A stretch of 64,000 bases of DNA, from assembly GCA_029570205.1 (NCBI GenBank), contig JAKQSI010000032.1, positions 47,288-111,287 of the forward strand. The letters are read 5' to 3'. Both the position numbers and the translations under genes were made by a program. Of the stretch, positions 44,869 through 55,800 are shown in pieces. The stretch's first letter is position 1. Every line of letters begins with the position of its first letter. The DNA comes from Candidatus Omnitrophota bacterium (GTDB taxonomy: Bacteria; Hinthialibacterota; Hinthialibacteria; Hinthialibacterales; JAKPRU01). The notes beneath the pieces were generated by a model. The model saw only the letters and a list, made by a program, of their open reading frames with translations. It was not told the DNA's origin and searched no databases.

Positions 44869-45678
44869 TCAGTGACACGCCAGCATCGAACATTCCACCG
44901 CCGAGAGCAGATGCCGGGTAACACTGCCGAAAAGACGCTGATGCAGCGGTGTTTTGCTGTATACACCCATCGCCAAGAGATCGATTTCCTTTTCTTCGAC
45001 GACACGAACAATTGCCTCTTCCGGCGTTCCGGTATCGCGGATCATGCCGATTTTTACGCTCCGCGCGTCGGCCAGTTTTTGCGCCTGTTCGGCGATAGCC
45101 TGCGTTTCCGTGTCGCTTCCCACGCACAACACTCTCGGTATCAACGGGTCCCCCCGCCAGAACACCGCGAGATTTAGAATAACAGACATGGCTTTCAGCG
45201 ATCCGTGCTGCCCGTCAAATGCAACCAGGATGTTCCGAACACGCCGCGTTTGTTTCCCAGCCATCACAACAGGAACGGGGACCTGCCGCAGAAAGGATTC
45301 CGCGATGGCATCGCTCATCCCATAGGCCAAGGTAGCCCCCGGACCTTTTCGTCCGATGATAATCATATCGGCCTCATCCGCTTCCGCCATGATTGCCGCG
45401 CAGACATCCCCGCTGCTCACCAGCGGCCGGCAGGCCACTTTTACTCTCAATGCCGCCCGCATGGCTTCGGCCAGCTGCCGGTCTATCTTTCCCGCCGCAA
45501 TCGCGGCCACTTCGGCTTTATGATCGTACGGAACCTGAGCATCCAATTCTTTCAATACCGGGTCGGTCACGCGCAAAATCGAGAGAGAGGCCCGCAGACC
45601 CCGTGCCAAGTTAAGCGACAGGGCCAGCGAGGGTCCCGCGATTTCCGACCTGTCCATGACAAACAGTAGACGTTTCAT
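44869..45678 (-). CDS. Tandem universal stress protein
   Basis: This 269-residue protein contains two UspA domains. The first begins RLLFVMDRSEIAGPSLALSLNLA and ends with DMIIIGRKGPGATLAYGMSDAIAESFLRQ-type residues, the second begins with ILVAFDGQHGSLKAM and ends LLAMGVYSKTPLHQRLFGSVTRHLL. The G-x2-G-x9-G(S/T) ATP loop is recognisable in both. UspA proteins respond to stress, but the specific role is unknown. It lies 3 nt downstream of the large glycosyltransferase gene on the same strand, so co-transcription is likely. Confidence 0.85.
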   Translation of the reverse strand: MKRLLFVMDRSEIAGPSLALSLNLARGLRASLSILRVTDPVLKELDAQVPYDHKAEVAAIAAGKIDRQLAEAMRAALRVKVACRPLVSSGDVCAAIMAEADEADMIIIGRKGPGATLAYGMSDAIAESFLRQVPVPVVMAGKQTRRVRNILVAFDGQHGSLKAMSVILNLAVFWRGDPLIPRVLCVGSDTETQAIAEQAQKLADARSVKIGMIRDTGTPEEAIVRVVEEKEIDLLAMGVYSKTPLHQRLFGSVTRHLLSAVECSMLACH

Positions 45679-45681
45679 GCG

Positions 45682-47667
45682 CTACCCTTCAGGCAAAGAT
45701 ATTGCAGTGCAGTATAGTTCTTTCCGCCGAAAAACCCACGTCTCAGACGAGGTTGCAGAAGGCACAAGCACTGATGTAAACAAGTGGATTCCGTCGGGAT
45801 TTCGATGTTCCGTAACCTGGGCATTCGGATATCGTGCCTGGAGCATCGCCACCGCCTCCAGCCGGTGCAGACCGACAATAAACAAGAGCGGTCGCTCGGG
45901 ATTCAAAGGCAGACTCGAAATGATGGCGGACGGTTCCTCTACATCCATCCCCGGATGGTCATCCGCAATCAGGCGGATGGTCCCCATATTGAAGTAAAAC
46001 TGCGGCGGAACCATGAAATAGGTGAATGTTTCCGGACTCTGCTCGGCGATTCGGCGAGCCATAAGGGTCACCGCGTAATGCATGGACCGGTCGGGACGAT
46101 ACTCCCAGAAATAAGTCCGGACGTTGTGAAAAGCGATCACACCAAGAACAACAAGGACCGCTCCGATCTGAACCCCCCGAACGAATCGGCTTCGAACTCC
46201 CCCGGGAAACCGCGTGAGCCGGTCCAGCGTCCGGCCTGCAAGCAAAGCAAGCATGGGAACAACCCCCGCAATCCTGGGATAAAACGGGGCATCCACGGTC
46301 AACGCGGCGCCGACTGCGAGAAGCGGCACAATCCAAAGAAGCGGAAACATTTCCCGCGCATGACGGATCGAACAGCACGCAATCACCACCCCCAGCATCA
46401 GCAAACCTGCCGCAACCGGATCAAGCATCGGCCTCGGTCCTCCGTATTGAAGACTCTTGTCGGGATACACGACAGGAGCCAGCAATGCGCGTTTGAACTG
46501 CTCTTGCAAGATGATTCTTCGGTTGCCGTTCGTGTGATACACAGACTCCAAATGCCGCATGGCTCCGTCGGAGAAGATAGCTACCTGCTGCGAACGATCC
46601 CGAAACGGGAGAGCGGCAATTCCGTGCAGAAGCAGAAGCGGAGAGATCATCAGAAGCATCGCCGCGTATGCCCCCACGATCCCCTTGAGAAACAACCGCC
46701 AGTCGATCCGGCGGACAGCCCACACAAACAGAAACAACAGTCCCCACAGCGGCGGCAGAATATGATTCGCCTGGTATGACAACAGGCTCAGCCCCATGAA
46801 TACACCGCCCAGATGAATCCAGGGGTACACCCTGGAACGCCTGCGGTTATCGTAAGCCCTTACAAAACAGTAGAATACAACCGATCCGAAAAAAGTTGCC
46901 TGGGTGTATCCCACCCCACAGCGCATCAGATGGATGAAGTAACAATTTACAGCCAGAATAATCGAAGCAATCCACGCTGCCCGACATCCCCAAAGCCGCT
47001 CCGCCGCCAACCAGGTGAAGAACAACGTCCCCAACCCCAGACAAAAGACGTGCATCCGCAATCCGAACAGATTATCCCCAAACAGGTACATCCCCAGCGC
47101 GGCCAGCCCGAAAAAGAAATTCGGGATGGCATACCATCGCCCGGGAGCAAATAAATCCACGCCTTCCCCGCGCAGAATCTCCCGTGCCCAACAGCCCATT
47201 TCGCCTTCATCCCCATGGACCGTCACGGGAATCCGATCAATCGCGTATCCCCCCAGAACAGCGGCCAACAACAGCACAAGAATCATTGGCCGACGCCGCG
47301 CCCAACGCTCCTTAACACCCGGACGAAGCACAATCCGAAGGGCCGGAACCAGGCTGAGAAGCACAAACAGCGCGGCATCCAGGTGAATCCAAAACGGCTG
47401 AACCCTGCAGATCCGAAGGAGAGGCAGCAACAGACCGGTTGCCGCAATCAGCCCCCAGACCGCCCAATAGGCCCGCACCGGCCATGCTAATTCCGGCGAT
47501 TCCTCTTCTTCGGCACAATGCGAGAAAATCTCGCGGGTGAGGAAATGCCCGGCAATGCCGCATACCAGGAACAACCCAAATCCCCAGACAAAATGTTGAG
47601 CGAGGAGCCGCTGCGCTCCGACATAGCCGAGCGGAATCAAACACAGAGACAATAAAAACCTTTTCAT
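45682..47667 (-). CDS. Multi-spanning membrane glycosyltransferase (GT39/PMT-like)
   Basis: This 661-residue protein has about a dozen hydrophobic helices. The first long loop contains VTVHGDEGEMGCWAREILRGEG, the acidic motif of GT-C polyprenyl-phosphate glycosyltransferases (PMT/ArnT-type), and a C-terminal soluble domain follows. The donor and acceptor are unknown. ATG 47667 is preferred since the protein then begins with a signal-anchor helix; the in-frame ATG at 47730 is 21 residues earlier. The ribosome site is weak for both. It is followed 3 nt later by the universal stress protein gene. Confidence 0.75.
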   Translation of the reverse strand: MKRFLLSLCLIPLGYVGAQRLLAQHFVWGFGLFLVCGIAGHFLTREIFSHCAEEEESPELAWPVRAYWAVWGLIAATGLLLPLLRICRVQPFWIHLDAALFVLLSLVPALRIVLRPGVKERWARRRPMILVLLLAAVLGGYAIDRIPVTVHGDEGEMGCWAREILRGEGVDLFAPGRWYAIPNFFFGLAALGMYLFGDNLFGLRMHVFCLGLGTLFFTWLAAERLWGCRAAWIASIILAVNCYFIHLMRCGVGYTQATFFGSVVFYCFVRAYDNRRRSRVYPWIHLGGVFMGLSLLSYQANHILPPLWGLLFLFVWAVRRIDWRLFLKGIVGAYAAMLLMISPLLLLHGIAALPFRDRSQQVAIFSDGAMRHLESVYHTNGNRRIILQEQFKRALLAPVVYPDKSLQYGGPRPMLDPVAAGLLMLGVVIACCSIRHAREMFPLLWIVPLLAVGAALTVDAPFYPRIAGVVPMLALLAGRTLDRLTRFPGGVRSRFVRGVQIGAVLVVLGVIAFHNVRTYFWEYRPDRSMHYAVTLMARRIAEQSPETFTYFMVPPQFYFNMGTIRLIADDHPGMDVEEPSAIISSLPLNPERPLLFIVGLHRLEAVAMLQARYPNAQVTEHRNPDGIHLFTSVLVPSATSSETWVFRRKELYCTAISLPEG

Positions 47668-47975
47668 AATCAACAGCCCGACAAAAGAAAATGGAACGCA
47701 AAGGTAACCCGGATTATAGACAGGAATCAACCGGAACAGGCGAGATCTGTTTCATCCGGTCCAATCATTTCTGCGGCTTCGTGTTATCACTTTCTCTCCC
47801 GGGAAGCCTCCAAAATCTCTATTCTTTCCAAAATTTTTTTCATTCCGGTTGTTTTTGTGCAAAAAAACGGCCAAACTCCGGTTCCGTTCTCTCTAAATCC
47901 ATCTGGTCCATTTTGGAAAGTTGGTCTATCCTCAGCACCGAGCTAATTCGAAGACAGACCGGGAGGCGATGGACC
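47668..47975. other. Gene-free divergent region
   Basis: No gene is seen in these 308 bases between the glycosyltransferase and the GH51 gene. There are T-rich and A-rich runs at about 47826-47840 and 47857-47868, and GGGAGG at 47961-47966, which is the GH51 ribosome site. No certain promoter or operator was recognised. Confidence 0.4.
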
Positions 47976-49940
47976 ATGCGATTCCTGCTCACTATCATCC
48001 TTGGAGGATTTCTCGTGTTGGCGGGCGTTCGAACATACGGTTATCAGGCGGAGGTTTTTGTCGATACGGGCCAGGACCTGGGAGCAATCAACCCCGACAT
48101 TTACGGGCATTTTATTGAGCATCTTGGACGATGTATCAACCAGGGGATTTGGGCGGAGATTTTACGGAATCGCAAGTTCTGGGGCGATGACAATTCCGAT
48201 TATGGTGTGCCGAGTCCCTGGCGGGCCGAGGGGAAAACGGAGGGCGTGAGTTACCTTCACGACAATACGGTTTTCTATTCGGGCGGGCAGTCACAGCGCG
48301 TTCGGATTGAGCCTGAGGGCGTGCGGGCCGGTGTCCGACAGGATGGGATCGACCTTCGTGGCGGCATGAAATATCACGTGCGCCTGGTTGTTTTGCAGCG
48401 GGGAACGGAACTGCCGGTCTGTATTGAAATCACAAAGGCGGATGAGACCCTGGCGAAAGTGGAAATCCCGCTCACCTCTCACGAGTGGAAAACGTATGAA
48501 GCTACCTTGGATATCAAAGAGCCGGTTACCGGAGCCTCATTCAAAATAACAGCCATGAAGCCGTGCGAGTTTTGGATCGGGGCGGTGTCGCTGATGCCGG
48601 ATGATGCCGTGGAGGGGATGCGACGCGATGTAATCGAGGCGATCCGTCGCGTTCATCCGGCGAATGTCCGCTGGCCCGGCGGGAACTTTGTATCGGGATA
48701 TCACTGGAAAGACGGAATCGGCGACCGGGACAAAAGACCCACCCGTATGGACCGGGCGTGGAATGCCATCGAACCGAATGACTTCGGCATCGATGAGTTC
48801 ATGACATTCTGCCGACTGGTCGGTACGAAACCCTATGTCGTTGTGAACACCGGCGATGGAACCGCGCAAGAGGCCGCGGAACTTGTGCAATACTGCAACG
48901 GTTCTTCCTCTACGACTTATGGCGCACGGCGCACACAGAACGGGCATCCTGAACCGTACAACGTGAAATTGTGGGGAATCGGCAACGAGATGTACGGCAA
49001 CTGGCAAATCGGCCATGTGGATGCGGAGACTTACGCGCGACGGCATATTGAGTTCGCCAAGGCAATGCCGGCCGAAGATCCGAAACTTACCCTGGTGGCG
49101 GTCGGGGAGGGAAATCCACGTTGGGATGAACCCATGTTTCGTATCGCCGGTGAACATTTCGATTTGTACTCCTATCACCATTACACGGGGGATATCGAGA
49201 ATCCGAAACAGTATTCCGAAACCGAGGCCGAACAGCGTCGTTACTGGCATATTGTCGGAATGCCGGTGTGGTTGGAGAGCCAGTTTACGGAGCTGGGTAA
49301 GTTTGTTGAGCAGAACAAACCTGAGAATAAAAAAATCGGGCTGGCGTTCGATGAGTGGAATGTCTGGCTTCCGGAAACGGCTCCGGGGATCGAGCAGGAC
49401 TACAAACTCCGCGAGGCCATCTATGCGGCGGGTGTGTTTCATGCGCTTCATCGCCACAACGACACATTCGCACTGGCGAACCTGGCGCAGCTGGTGAATG
49501 TGCTTGGGGCGATCAAGACTACACAGACCGAGGTTGCCTCAACACCGCTTGCCCTGGCGTTTGAACTGTACAGCACATCTTTCGGGACAAAGCGGGTGCA
49601 ATGCCGGACAAGCGGCCCGTCTCACACCGGACCGGAACGGGAGGTTCCCCTGCTGGATGCTTCCGCAGCCTTGACCGAGGACGGCAGGTTGCTGACCATC
49701 GCGCTCGTGAACCGTCATCCCGAAGAATCGTCGCAGATCACGCTGAACCTGAAGGGATGGAAGATGCAATCCAGGGTCGAAAAGGTCGCGATTGTCGGGG
49801 AGAGTTACCTTGCCGCAAATGTGCCGGGCCGGCCGGAACAGGTAAGGATTCAGAAAGAAGAGATCGAACTGGATCGATCGAATCCGGTTATGGAAGTCCC
49901 GGCGCACGGAGTTGTGATTTTTCGGATCAAGGGACGATAG
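47976..49940 (+). CDS. GH51 alpha-L-arabinofuranosidase, secreted
   Basis: This 654-residue secreted glycosidase starts at ATG 47976 with GGGAGG 9 nt upstream and a signal peptide (RFLLTIILGGFLVLAGVRTYG). The catalytic residues of GH51 are present: acid/base E338 in WGIGNEMYG and nucleophile E460 in AFDEWNVW, along with GHFIEHLGR near residue 45-52. It releases terminal L-arabinose from arabinan or arabinoxylan. A C-terminal beta-sandwich follows. It is followed by a Tat-signal oxidoreductase gene (140 nt), suggesting plant-polysaccharide use. Confidence 0.92.
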   Translation: MRFLLTIILGGFLVLAGVRTYGYQAEVFVDTGQDLGAINPDIYGHFIEHLGRCINQGIWAEILRNRKFWGDDNSDYGVPSPWRAEGKTEGVSYLHDNTVFYSGGQSQRVRIEPEGVRAGVRQDGIDLRGGMKYHVRLVVLQRGTELPVCIEITKADETLAKVEIPLTSHEWKTYEATLDIKEPVTGASFKITAMKPCEFWIGAVSLMPDDAVEGMRRDVIEAIRRVHPANVRWPGGNFVSGYHWKDGIGDRDKRPTRMDRAWNAIEPNDFGIDEFMTFCRLVGTKPYVVVNTGDGTAQEAAELVQYCNGSSSTTYGARRTQNGHPEPYNVKLWGIGNEMYGNWQIGHVDAETYARRHIEFAKAMPAEDPKLTLVAVGEGNPRWDEPMFRIAGEHFDLYSYHHYTGDIENPKQYSETEAEQRRYWHIVGMPVWLESQFTELGKFVEQNKPENKKIGLAFDEWNVWLPETAPGIEQDYKLREAIYAAGVFHALHRHNDTFALANLAQLVNVLGAIKTTQTEVASTPLALAFELYSTSFGTKRVQCRTSGPSHTGPEREVPLLDASAALTEDGRLLTIALVNRHPEESSQITLNLKGWKMQSRVEKVAIVGESYLAANVPGRPEQVRIQKEEIELDRSNPVMEVPAHGVVIFRIKGR

Positions 49941-50080
49941 GATTGCGGGGAATATCCGTGATTGCCGTCAGTCCGGCGCATGTCGGAGTCCGAAATTGCG
50001 TGGGGTCTCGTTTACAAAGTCACGAAAACCGAACAGGATTTCAGAAAACAATGTGCATGGAGTTTTGAAAGGAGAACACA

Positions 50081-51244
50081 ATGGTGAACGATGGGGTTTC
50101 GCGAAGAGATTTTCTTCAGACATCTGTGGTGGGCGCATCCGCGCTGACTCTGGGCATGACGGGAGCATCGAAAGCGCTGGGCGCCAATGACGAGGTGGCG
50201 CTCGGCTTTATCGGTGTGGGCGGTCGTGGGGGCCGACTGCTGAAAGGTCTTCTCGACATGAAAGGAGTCCGCGTGAGCGCCATCTGCGATTTGAAGCAGG
50301 AGCGGGTGGACGAGAATAAAGAGGTTGCCGCGCAGTGGAAGCCGAAAGGGTATCTCGATTTTCGTCAAATGCTCGACAAGGAAAAACTCGATGGGGTTAT
50401 TGTGGCGACCGAGGTCGGCAATCACGCGAAATGCGTTGTGCCGGCGCTCGAAGCCGGGCTGAACTGTTTCAGCGAGAAACCGATGGATTGCACGGTGGAG
50501 AAAGTCGATTCCATTGTGAAAGCCGCGCGCGCCTCCAAGGGAAAGTACCAGGTGGGATTTCAGCGTCGATACAACCCGATTTTCCGCGACGCGATCACGA
50601 AGATTCACAACGGGGAGTTCGGTGAAGTTTATTTTCTTCAGGGGCACTGGCATTGGGAATGGGAAGTCGGCGGATCAAGCTGGGTCGCGAATGTGGATAT
50701 GTCCGGCGGGGAAATTGTGGAGCAGGCCTGCCACCACATGGATGTCATGAACTGGGTGATGAAGAATCAGCATCCGCTGTGCTGTGTCGCGATGGGGGCC
50801 ACCATGTCCCCGAAAGCCAAAGAGAGTCCGCACGAACACATTACCGAGGACCACTCCGCCGCCATTTTTGAATTTCCGGGCGGGGTCAAGTTCTCTTACA
50901 CCCATCTGTTCTACTGCCCAAAGCAGTTCACCGGCGAGCAACTTCGTGTCTACGGAAACAAGAACGGCGTTGACCTGCGGATGGGGAATTTCTATGACAG
51001 CAAGAATCCCGATGAGCCGCTCGATGAAAGCCAGCCGAACTGGGACGCGGGAACCGTCGAAGAACTTGAATCTTTCGTGAACGATGTGTGCCGTAACGGC
51101 AAGAAGGCCATGAGCAACGAGGACACCGGGCGCGTGTCTACCTTCATGTCTTTGATGGCGCGAAAGGCCATGTACAACCGGGAAACCAAGAAGTTCGTTC
51201 CAACCGTGGTTGCCTGGGAGGACATGGGATCGGATCTGGGGTAA
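50081..51244 (+). CDS. Tat-exported Gfo/Idh/MocA-family oxidoreductase
   Basis: This 387-residue NAD(P)-binding oxidoreductase begins with a twin-arginine signal (SRRDFLQTSVVGASALTLG), so it is probably exported folded with cofactor. The Rossmann loop GFIGVGGRGGRLLKG (~42-56) and EKPMDCTVEKVDSI (~131-144) fit the family, with a C-terminal domain of the Glc-Fru oxidoreductase type. The substrate is unknown. GAAAGGAGA lies 6 nt before ATG 50081. A transcription terminator hairpin follows at 51273-51313. It lies behind the arabinofuranosidase. Confidence 0.88.
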   Translation: MVNDGVSRRDFLQTSVVGASALTLGMTGASKALGANDEVALGFIGVGGRGGRLLKGLLDMKGVRVSAICDLKQERVDENKEVAAQWKPKGYLDFRQMLDKEKLDGVIVATEVGNHAKCVVPALEAGLNCFSEKPMDCTVEKVDSIVKAARASKGKYQVGFQRRYNPIFRDAITKIHNGEFGEVYFLQGHWHWEWEVGGSSWVANVDMSGGEIVEQACHHMDVMNWVMKNQHPLCCVAMGATMSPKAKESPHEHITEDHSAAIFEFPGGVKFSYTHLFYCPKQFTGEQLRVYGNKNGVDLRMGNFYDSKNPDEPLDESQPNWDAGTVEELESFVNDVCRNGKKAMSNEDTGRVSTFMSLMARKAMYNRETKKFVPTVVAWEDMGSDLG

Positions 51245-51272
51245 GACAAAGTAAAGTAAGGTTGAAAGAGAG

Positions 51273-51313
51273 CGGGCCATGGCCTAGTGAACAGGCATGG
51301 CCCGTGTTGTTTT
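51273..51313 (+). terminator. Rho-independent terminator after the Tat oxidoreductase
   Basis: A 9-bp GC-rich stem, CGGGCCATG and CATGGCCCG, encloses a 14-nt loop and is followed by TGTTGTTTT. It sits 28 nt after the stop codon at 51244. The palindrome reads on both strands but the T tract favours the plus strand. Confidence 0.75.
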
Positions 51314-51360
51314 GAATTCGTCGGAAGTTCCGCTTAAGGATATTGGATTCAGAGGGGGAT

Positions 51361-51412
51361 GCCGGGCACAGAGGTCTGGCCTGCCAGCAGGCCGGGCGTC
51401 CCTGGCGGGCAT
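51361..51412. repeat. GC-rich dispersed repeat next to the PduS-like stop
   Basis: GGCCTGCCAGCAGGCC with GCGTCCCTGGCGGGC resembles the dispersed GCCAGGC/GCCTGGC hairpin family but is more degenerate. It lies just past the stop of the PduS-like gene. Confidence 0.45.
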
Positions 51413-52726
51413 TCAGCGCTCAATCCGAACGCAAGGGTCCACGGATTGAACAATCCCTTCCATGCTTGCGTGGACCGGACAGCCCAACTGACCGGCAGGG
51501 ATCTCGCCGATCACATCGCCGACATGGACCCGGTCTCCAGGTTTCACTGTCGGCCGGGCTGGAGCGCCGATGTGCTGAGACAGGGGGACCTCCACGCGGC
51601 ACGGCTGGGGAATATCCTCAACCAGGGGACCGGTGTTATTGAACATTATCAGGCCCAGTTTCCGCATCAGATTGGACACGGGGATTTTCCGGTCGCGAAT
51701 GAGCGGATGGGGATCGGGGGGCTGTGCGGGCGGAGTCCAGCGAACGTCACTTTTTCTGACAATGTTCTTGCCGCGCACACAGGCGTTTTTCGGGTCCAGG
51801 TCCTCCGGGCAGGAATACATGGTGCACAGGTTGCATTCGCAGCAGAACTCCGTGCCCAGCAACTGGCCCAGGTGATCGTCCACGAATCCCAGGGTTCGCA
51901 TGGCTTTGTGCGGTTCAATGGGGTGACCGAGAAGATACCTGGGGCAGAGTTCCGTGCAGAATGAACACTGATCGCACGCCGAACGCCCGATCCGGTTGAT
52001 AGTGTTTTGGTCCCGAAGATAGCGGATCGCAACCGGGTGATCCCTGGGCAATACAATCAGGCCGCCGGTGGTTTTCGTAATGGGCGTACTGAGATCCTCT
52101 TGCAGTCGTCCCATCATGACACCGCCGGAGAGGACAATCGCATCGTGGACCGTTATCCCGCCCGCGAGGTCAATTGTCTCACGAAAGCTCATTCCGATGG
52201 GAACCTGCACCGTCACAGGATTCGCAACCGCTCCGGCGATGGTGAGGTATTTTGTGGTCACCGGCTTCGCTCTTGCAAGGTTCAGGATGGTCTCCACATT
52301 CTGGACCAGCACATTGACATCCGGCGGGAGTTGCCGGGGACGAATGGCAGCGCCTGTCACCTCATAAACCAGAGTGAACTCATCTCCCGCCGGGTAGAAA
52401 TCGCCCAGCTTGTGGATACGGATCGACGAGGGCAGACAAGCCGAAAGGCGCTGAATCACATCCGTGTACTTATATTTGACGGCAATAATTCCCTCTCGTG
52501 CCCCCACTGCTTTCATCACCGAGACAATTCCGTTGATGATTTCCTGTGGGAATGCTTTCAGCAGTTCCTTGTCTTTGTGCAGAAGCGGCTCGCATTCGGC
52601 AGCGTTGAGAATGAACGTGTCCACCGGGCGTTCCAGTTTCTTATACATGGGAAACCCGGCTCCCCCGGCCCCCACAATCCCGCATCGGTGAGCGGTTTCG
52701 ATCAAAGGCGACTTATCCACGGTCAT
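51413..52726 (-). CDS. PduS/RnfC-like flavin iron-sulfur reductase
   Basis: This 437-residue protein resembles PduS, the microcompartment-associated cobalamin reductase, and RnfC. It has the nucleotide-binding GIVGAGGAGFPMYKK (~16-30), AAECEP, a soluble ligand-binding region, and two ferredoxin-type motifs: CDQCSFCTELCPR and CCECNLCTMYSCPED. Near the C-terminus is KPGDRVHVGDVIGEI. PduS passes electrons from NADH to cobalamin inside the propanediol microcompartment. The shell-protein partner homologous to PduT is at 61.9-62.4 kb, not adjacent. No other BMC enzymes are seen in the window. Confidence 0.83.
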   Translation of the reverse strand: MTVDKSPLIETAHRCGIVGAGGAGFPMYKKLERPVDTFILNAAECEPLLHKDKELLKAFPQEIINGIVSVMKAVGAREGIIAVKYKYTDVIQRLSACLPSSIRIHKLGDFYPAGDEFTLVYEVTGAAIRPRQLPPDVNVLVQNVETILNLARAKPVTTKYLTIAGAVANPVTVQVPIGMSFRETIDLAGGITVHDAIVLSGGVMMGRLQEDLSTPITKTTGGLIVLPRDHPVAIRYLRDQNTINRIGRSACDQCSFCTELCPRYLLGHPIEPHKAMRTLGFVDDHLGQLLGTEFCCECNLCTMYSCPEDLDPKNACVRGKNIVRKSDVRWTPPAQPPDPHPLIRDRKIPVSNLMRKLGLIMFNNTGPLVEDIPQPCRVEVPLSQHIGAPARPTVKPGDRVHVGDVIGEIPAGQLGCPVHASMEGIVQSVDPCVRIER

Positions 52727-52878
52727 TTTGTCGGCATCCGATTCTGCGAATCAGGTAGTTTTGCGCCACCGTCCGCTGTCGTCAACGGCAGAAGGATACT
52801 GCCTATACTGGACAGTCCTACCGCTTTGCCTGACACTGAGAGCCATGCCGGTTCCGCAGAACCACGGGAAAGGATTAG

Positions 52879-55800
52879 ATGCCCATGAATATCGAGGGCC
52901 TGATTGAAGAGCATGCCAAGTCTATGGCGGAAGGAATGCTCAATGCCGCCGGGTGGGCACAGTCGGAGGAGGATATTCGTCACGCCTGCAACTCCCTGAT
53001 TGACAAGTTTGTGAAAAAGGCGGGACTTGAGGTGAGGGGATGGCATGAATACGGCTTGGCGGGTGGGCGACTTGATTCCAAGTATGGCGGCGTGGTGATC
53101 GAGTATAAGTTCCCCGGGGGCAGCGGCAAACTGACCGAAGATCCGAATTCACCGGCCGTCAAAGCGGTTGTGGAGCAGATCAAGAGACGGTTTGAGGATC
53201 TGAATACCGAGGAACATGTCGCATTGGAGCGTATTTTCGGTGTCGGCTGCGATGGGGAGACGATTATTTTCGTGCGACACAGCGGAAAACAATTCGAGAT
53301 TGGTTCTCCTCAGCGGGTTACCGCTTACACCATTCAACGGCTTCTGCGCGCCCTGATCTCCGTGGGAGCGCGCGGCGTTTCGTTCACACCGGAGAATCTT
53401 GCCCTCTATTTCGGTTCGGAGAACAAGATCGCCCAGGATGGGATTCAGTGTTTTTATGATGTTGTTCACAAAACGGACAATCCGAAGGCGTTGACTTTCT
53501 TCCGGCAGTGGCAGATTCTGTACGGTGAAGTCTGTGGGTACGATCTCCACGGGCAAAACGCGCGAATCCGCACACTGGGGCGGCATTACGGAATCGACAA
53601 TCCGAATACCGCCGAACTCCTGTTTGCGGTCCATACCTATTATGCCGTTTTCATCAAGCTTCTGGCAGCGGGCACTATCGCATCATCCTCGCGGATGGGA
53701 CTTTCCATTCTGAAACAGCTGGTTGAGTCGCCCACTTCCGAGGATTTGCGCGGTCAACTTCGTCTTCTTGAACAGGGCGGAACGTGGTCGCAGATCGGTG
53801 TTCGCAACTTTCTGGAGGGCGACCTCTTTTCCTGGTATCTCGATGCCTGGGAAGACCTCTGCGACAAGGCCATCCGGGGCATCATCCGTAACCTTGATCA
53901 ATTCGATCCGACTACGCTCAGCGTCGAACCATCTCAGTCGCGTGACCTTCTCAAACAGCTCTATCAACAGTTGTTCCCCCGCACGGTGCGGCATGACCTG
54001 GGAGAGTACTACACTCCCGATTGGCTGGCCGAACTCGTGTTGGATGAACTGGGCTATGACGGCAATCCCGATAAACGGTTGCTCGATCCGGCCTGCGGCT
54101 CCGGCACATTCCTGGTCATCGCAATCAATCGGGTGAGAAGGTGGTTTGAGGAACACCGATTCGATTGCGGATTTCGGGAGGATATTCTGCTGAAAAAGAT
54201 TCTCAGCAACATCATCGGTTTCGATCTCAATCCGCTGGCAGTTATGGCCGCAAGAACCAATTACCTGATGGCAATTCGCGACTTCTGGCCGCACGTCGCC
54301 GGTATCGACCTTCCTGTTTACTTATGCGATTCAATCATGACACCATCGGAATACGGGGATCTGTTTACCGGCGGTGATAACAAGACCCGCATCCTGAAGA
54401 CCTGCGCCGGAGATTTTGTTATCCCCAATGAAATCGCCAAGAACCGCGAGATAATCGGGCGTTACGCCGACATCCTCGAATCCTGTATCCGGGATCGCTA
54501 CTCCCCGGATGAATTCCTGAAGACCTGCCGAACGAAGGGGGTTCCGACAATCGAAACGGACATCCACAAGCAGCTCTATGGGCAGATGCAGGCGCTGGAT
54601 CGGGACAACAAAAACGGAGTCTGGGCGCGGATCATCAAGAACGCTTTTGCGCCGCTGTTTGTCGGCAAAGTGGATTATGTCGCCGGGAATCCGCCCTGGG
54701 TGAATTGGGAGAGTTTGCCGGATGGGTATCGGCAATCAACGGCTCCGTTATGGCAGGAGTATGACCTTTTCCGTCATAAGGGATATCGCGCGAAATTGGG
54801 TGCAGGCAAAGATGATTTGTCGATTCTAATGACGTATGTCGCTCACGACGTATACCTGGCTGATGGGGGGCGATTGGGATTTGTGATCACCCAATCTCTG
54901 TTCAAGACCGTCGGAGGTGGGGAGGGATTTCGCACATTGCAGTACAAGAAAAATGGAAAAACTTTTTATCTTGCACCCGTTGTGGTACACGATCTCAGCG
55001 ATTTCCAGCCATTTGAAAAGGCAACAAACCGGACAGCCGTCATTGTTGTCAAGAAGACAAGGAGAAGGTTCAAATATCCGGTCCGATACATAACATGGTG
55101 GAAATCCAAATCAGGCAGAATCTCTCCCGATATGCCTCTTGAGGAAGTCCTCAAGAACACGGTGCGAAAGGAATTTGGGGCACAGCCGATCAATGCCGAT
55201 CGACTCACATCTCCCTGGCTGACCGCCCCCAAACGCGCTCTTCCGGGGATTCGAAAAGTGATCGGCACAAGCGACTACAAGGCTTACGCCGGTTGTTGTA
55301 CCTGGTTGAACGGTTGTTTTTGGGTGCGCATCCTTTATGTCAAACCGAACGGCGAACTGCTGATCGAGAATCTGAATCGAGTCGGCAAAATCAAGGTAGA
55401 GCAACATCAGGTCGCGGTTGAGCCGGACCTGGTTTACCCACTGCTTCGGGGCCGGGATGTGCGACGCTGGTGCGCGGAACCATCCGCCCACATCATTCTT
55501 ACCAATCTCACAGACCGCCTCGCCGGTATCCCCGAATCCGTAATGAAAATCAAGTACCCAAAAACCTATTCTTACCTGAGACGGTTCGAGGGAGATCCGA
55601 AAAACCCGGAATGGGGGACCCTGCGCGGGCGCTCCGGCTACCGCAAGTATTTCAAGCCGACCGATCCGTTCTACTCCATATACAATGTCGGGCCGTACAC
55701 CATGGCCAGATGGAAAGTTGTCTGGCGGGAGCAGTCTGCGCTGTTTCAGGCCGCCGCGATAGACGGAGAAGACAAGCGACCCATCATTCCCGATCACAAA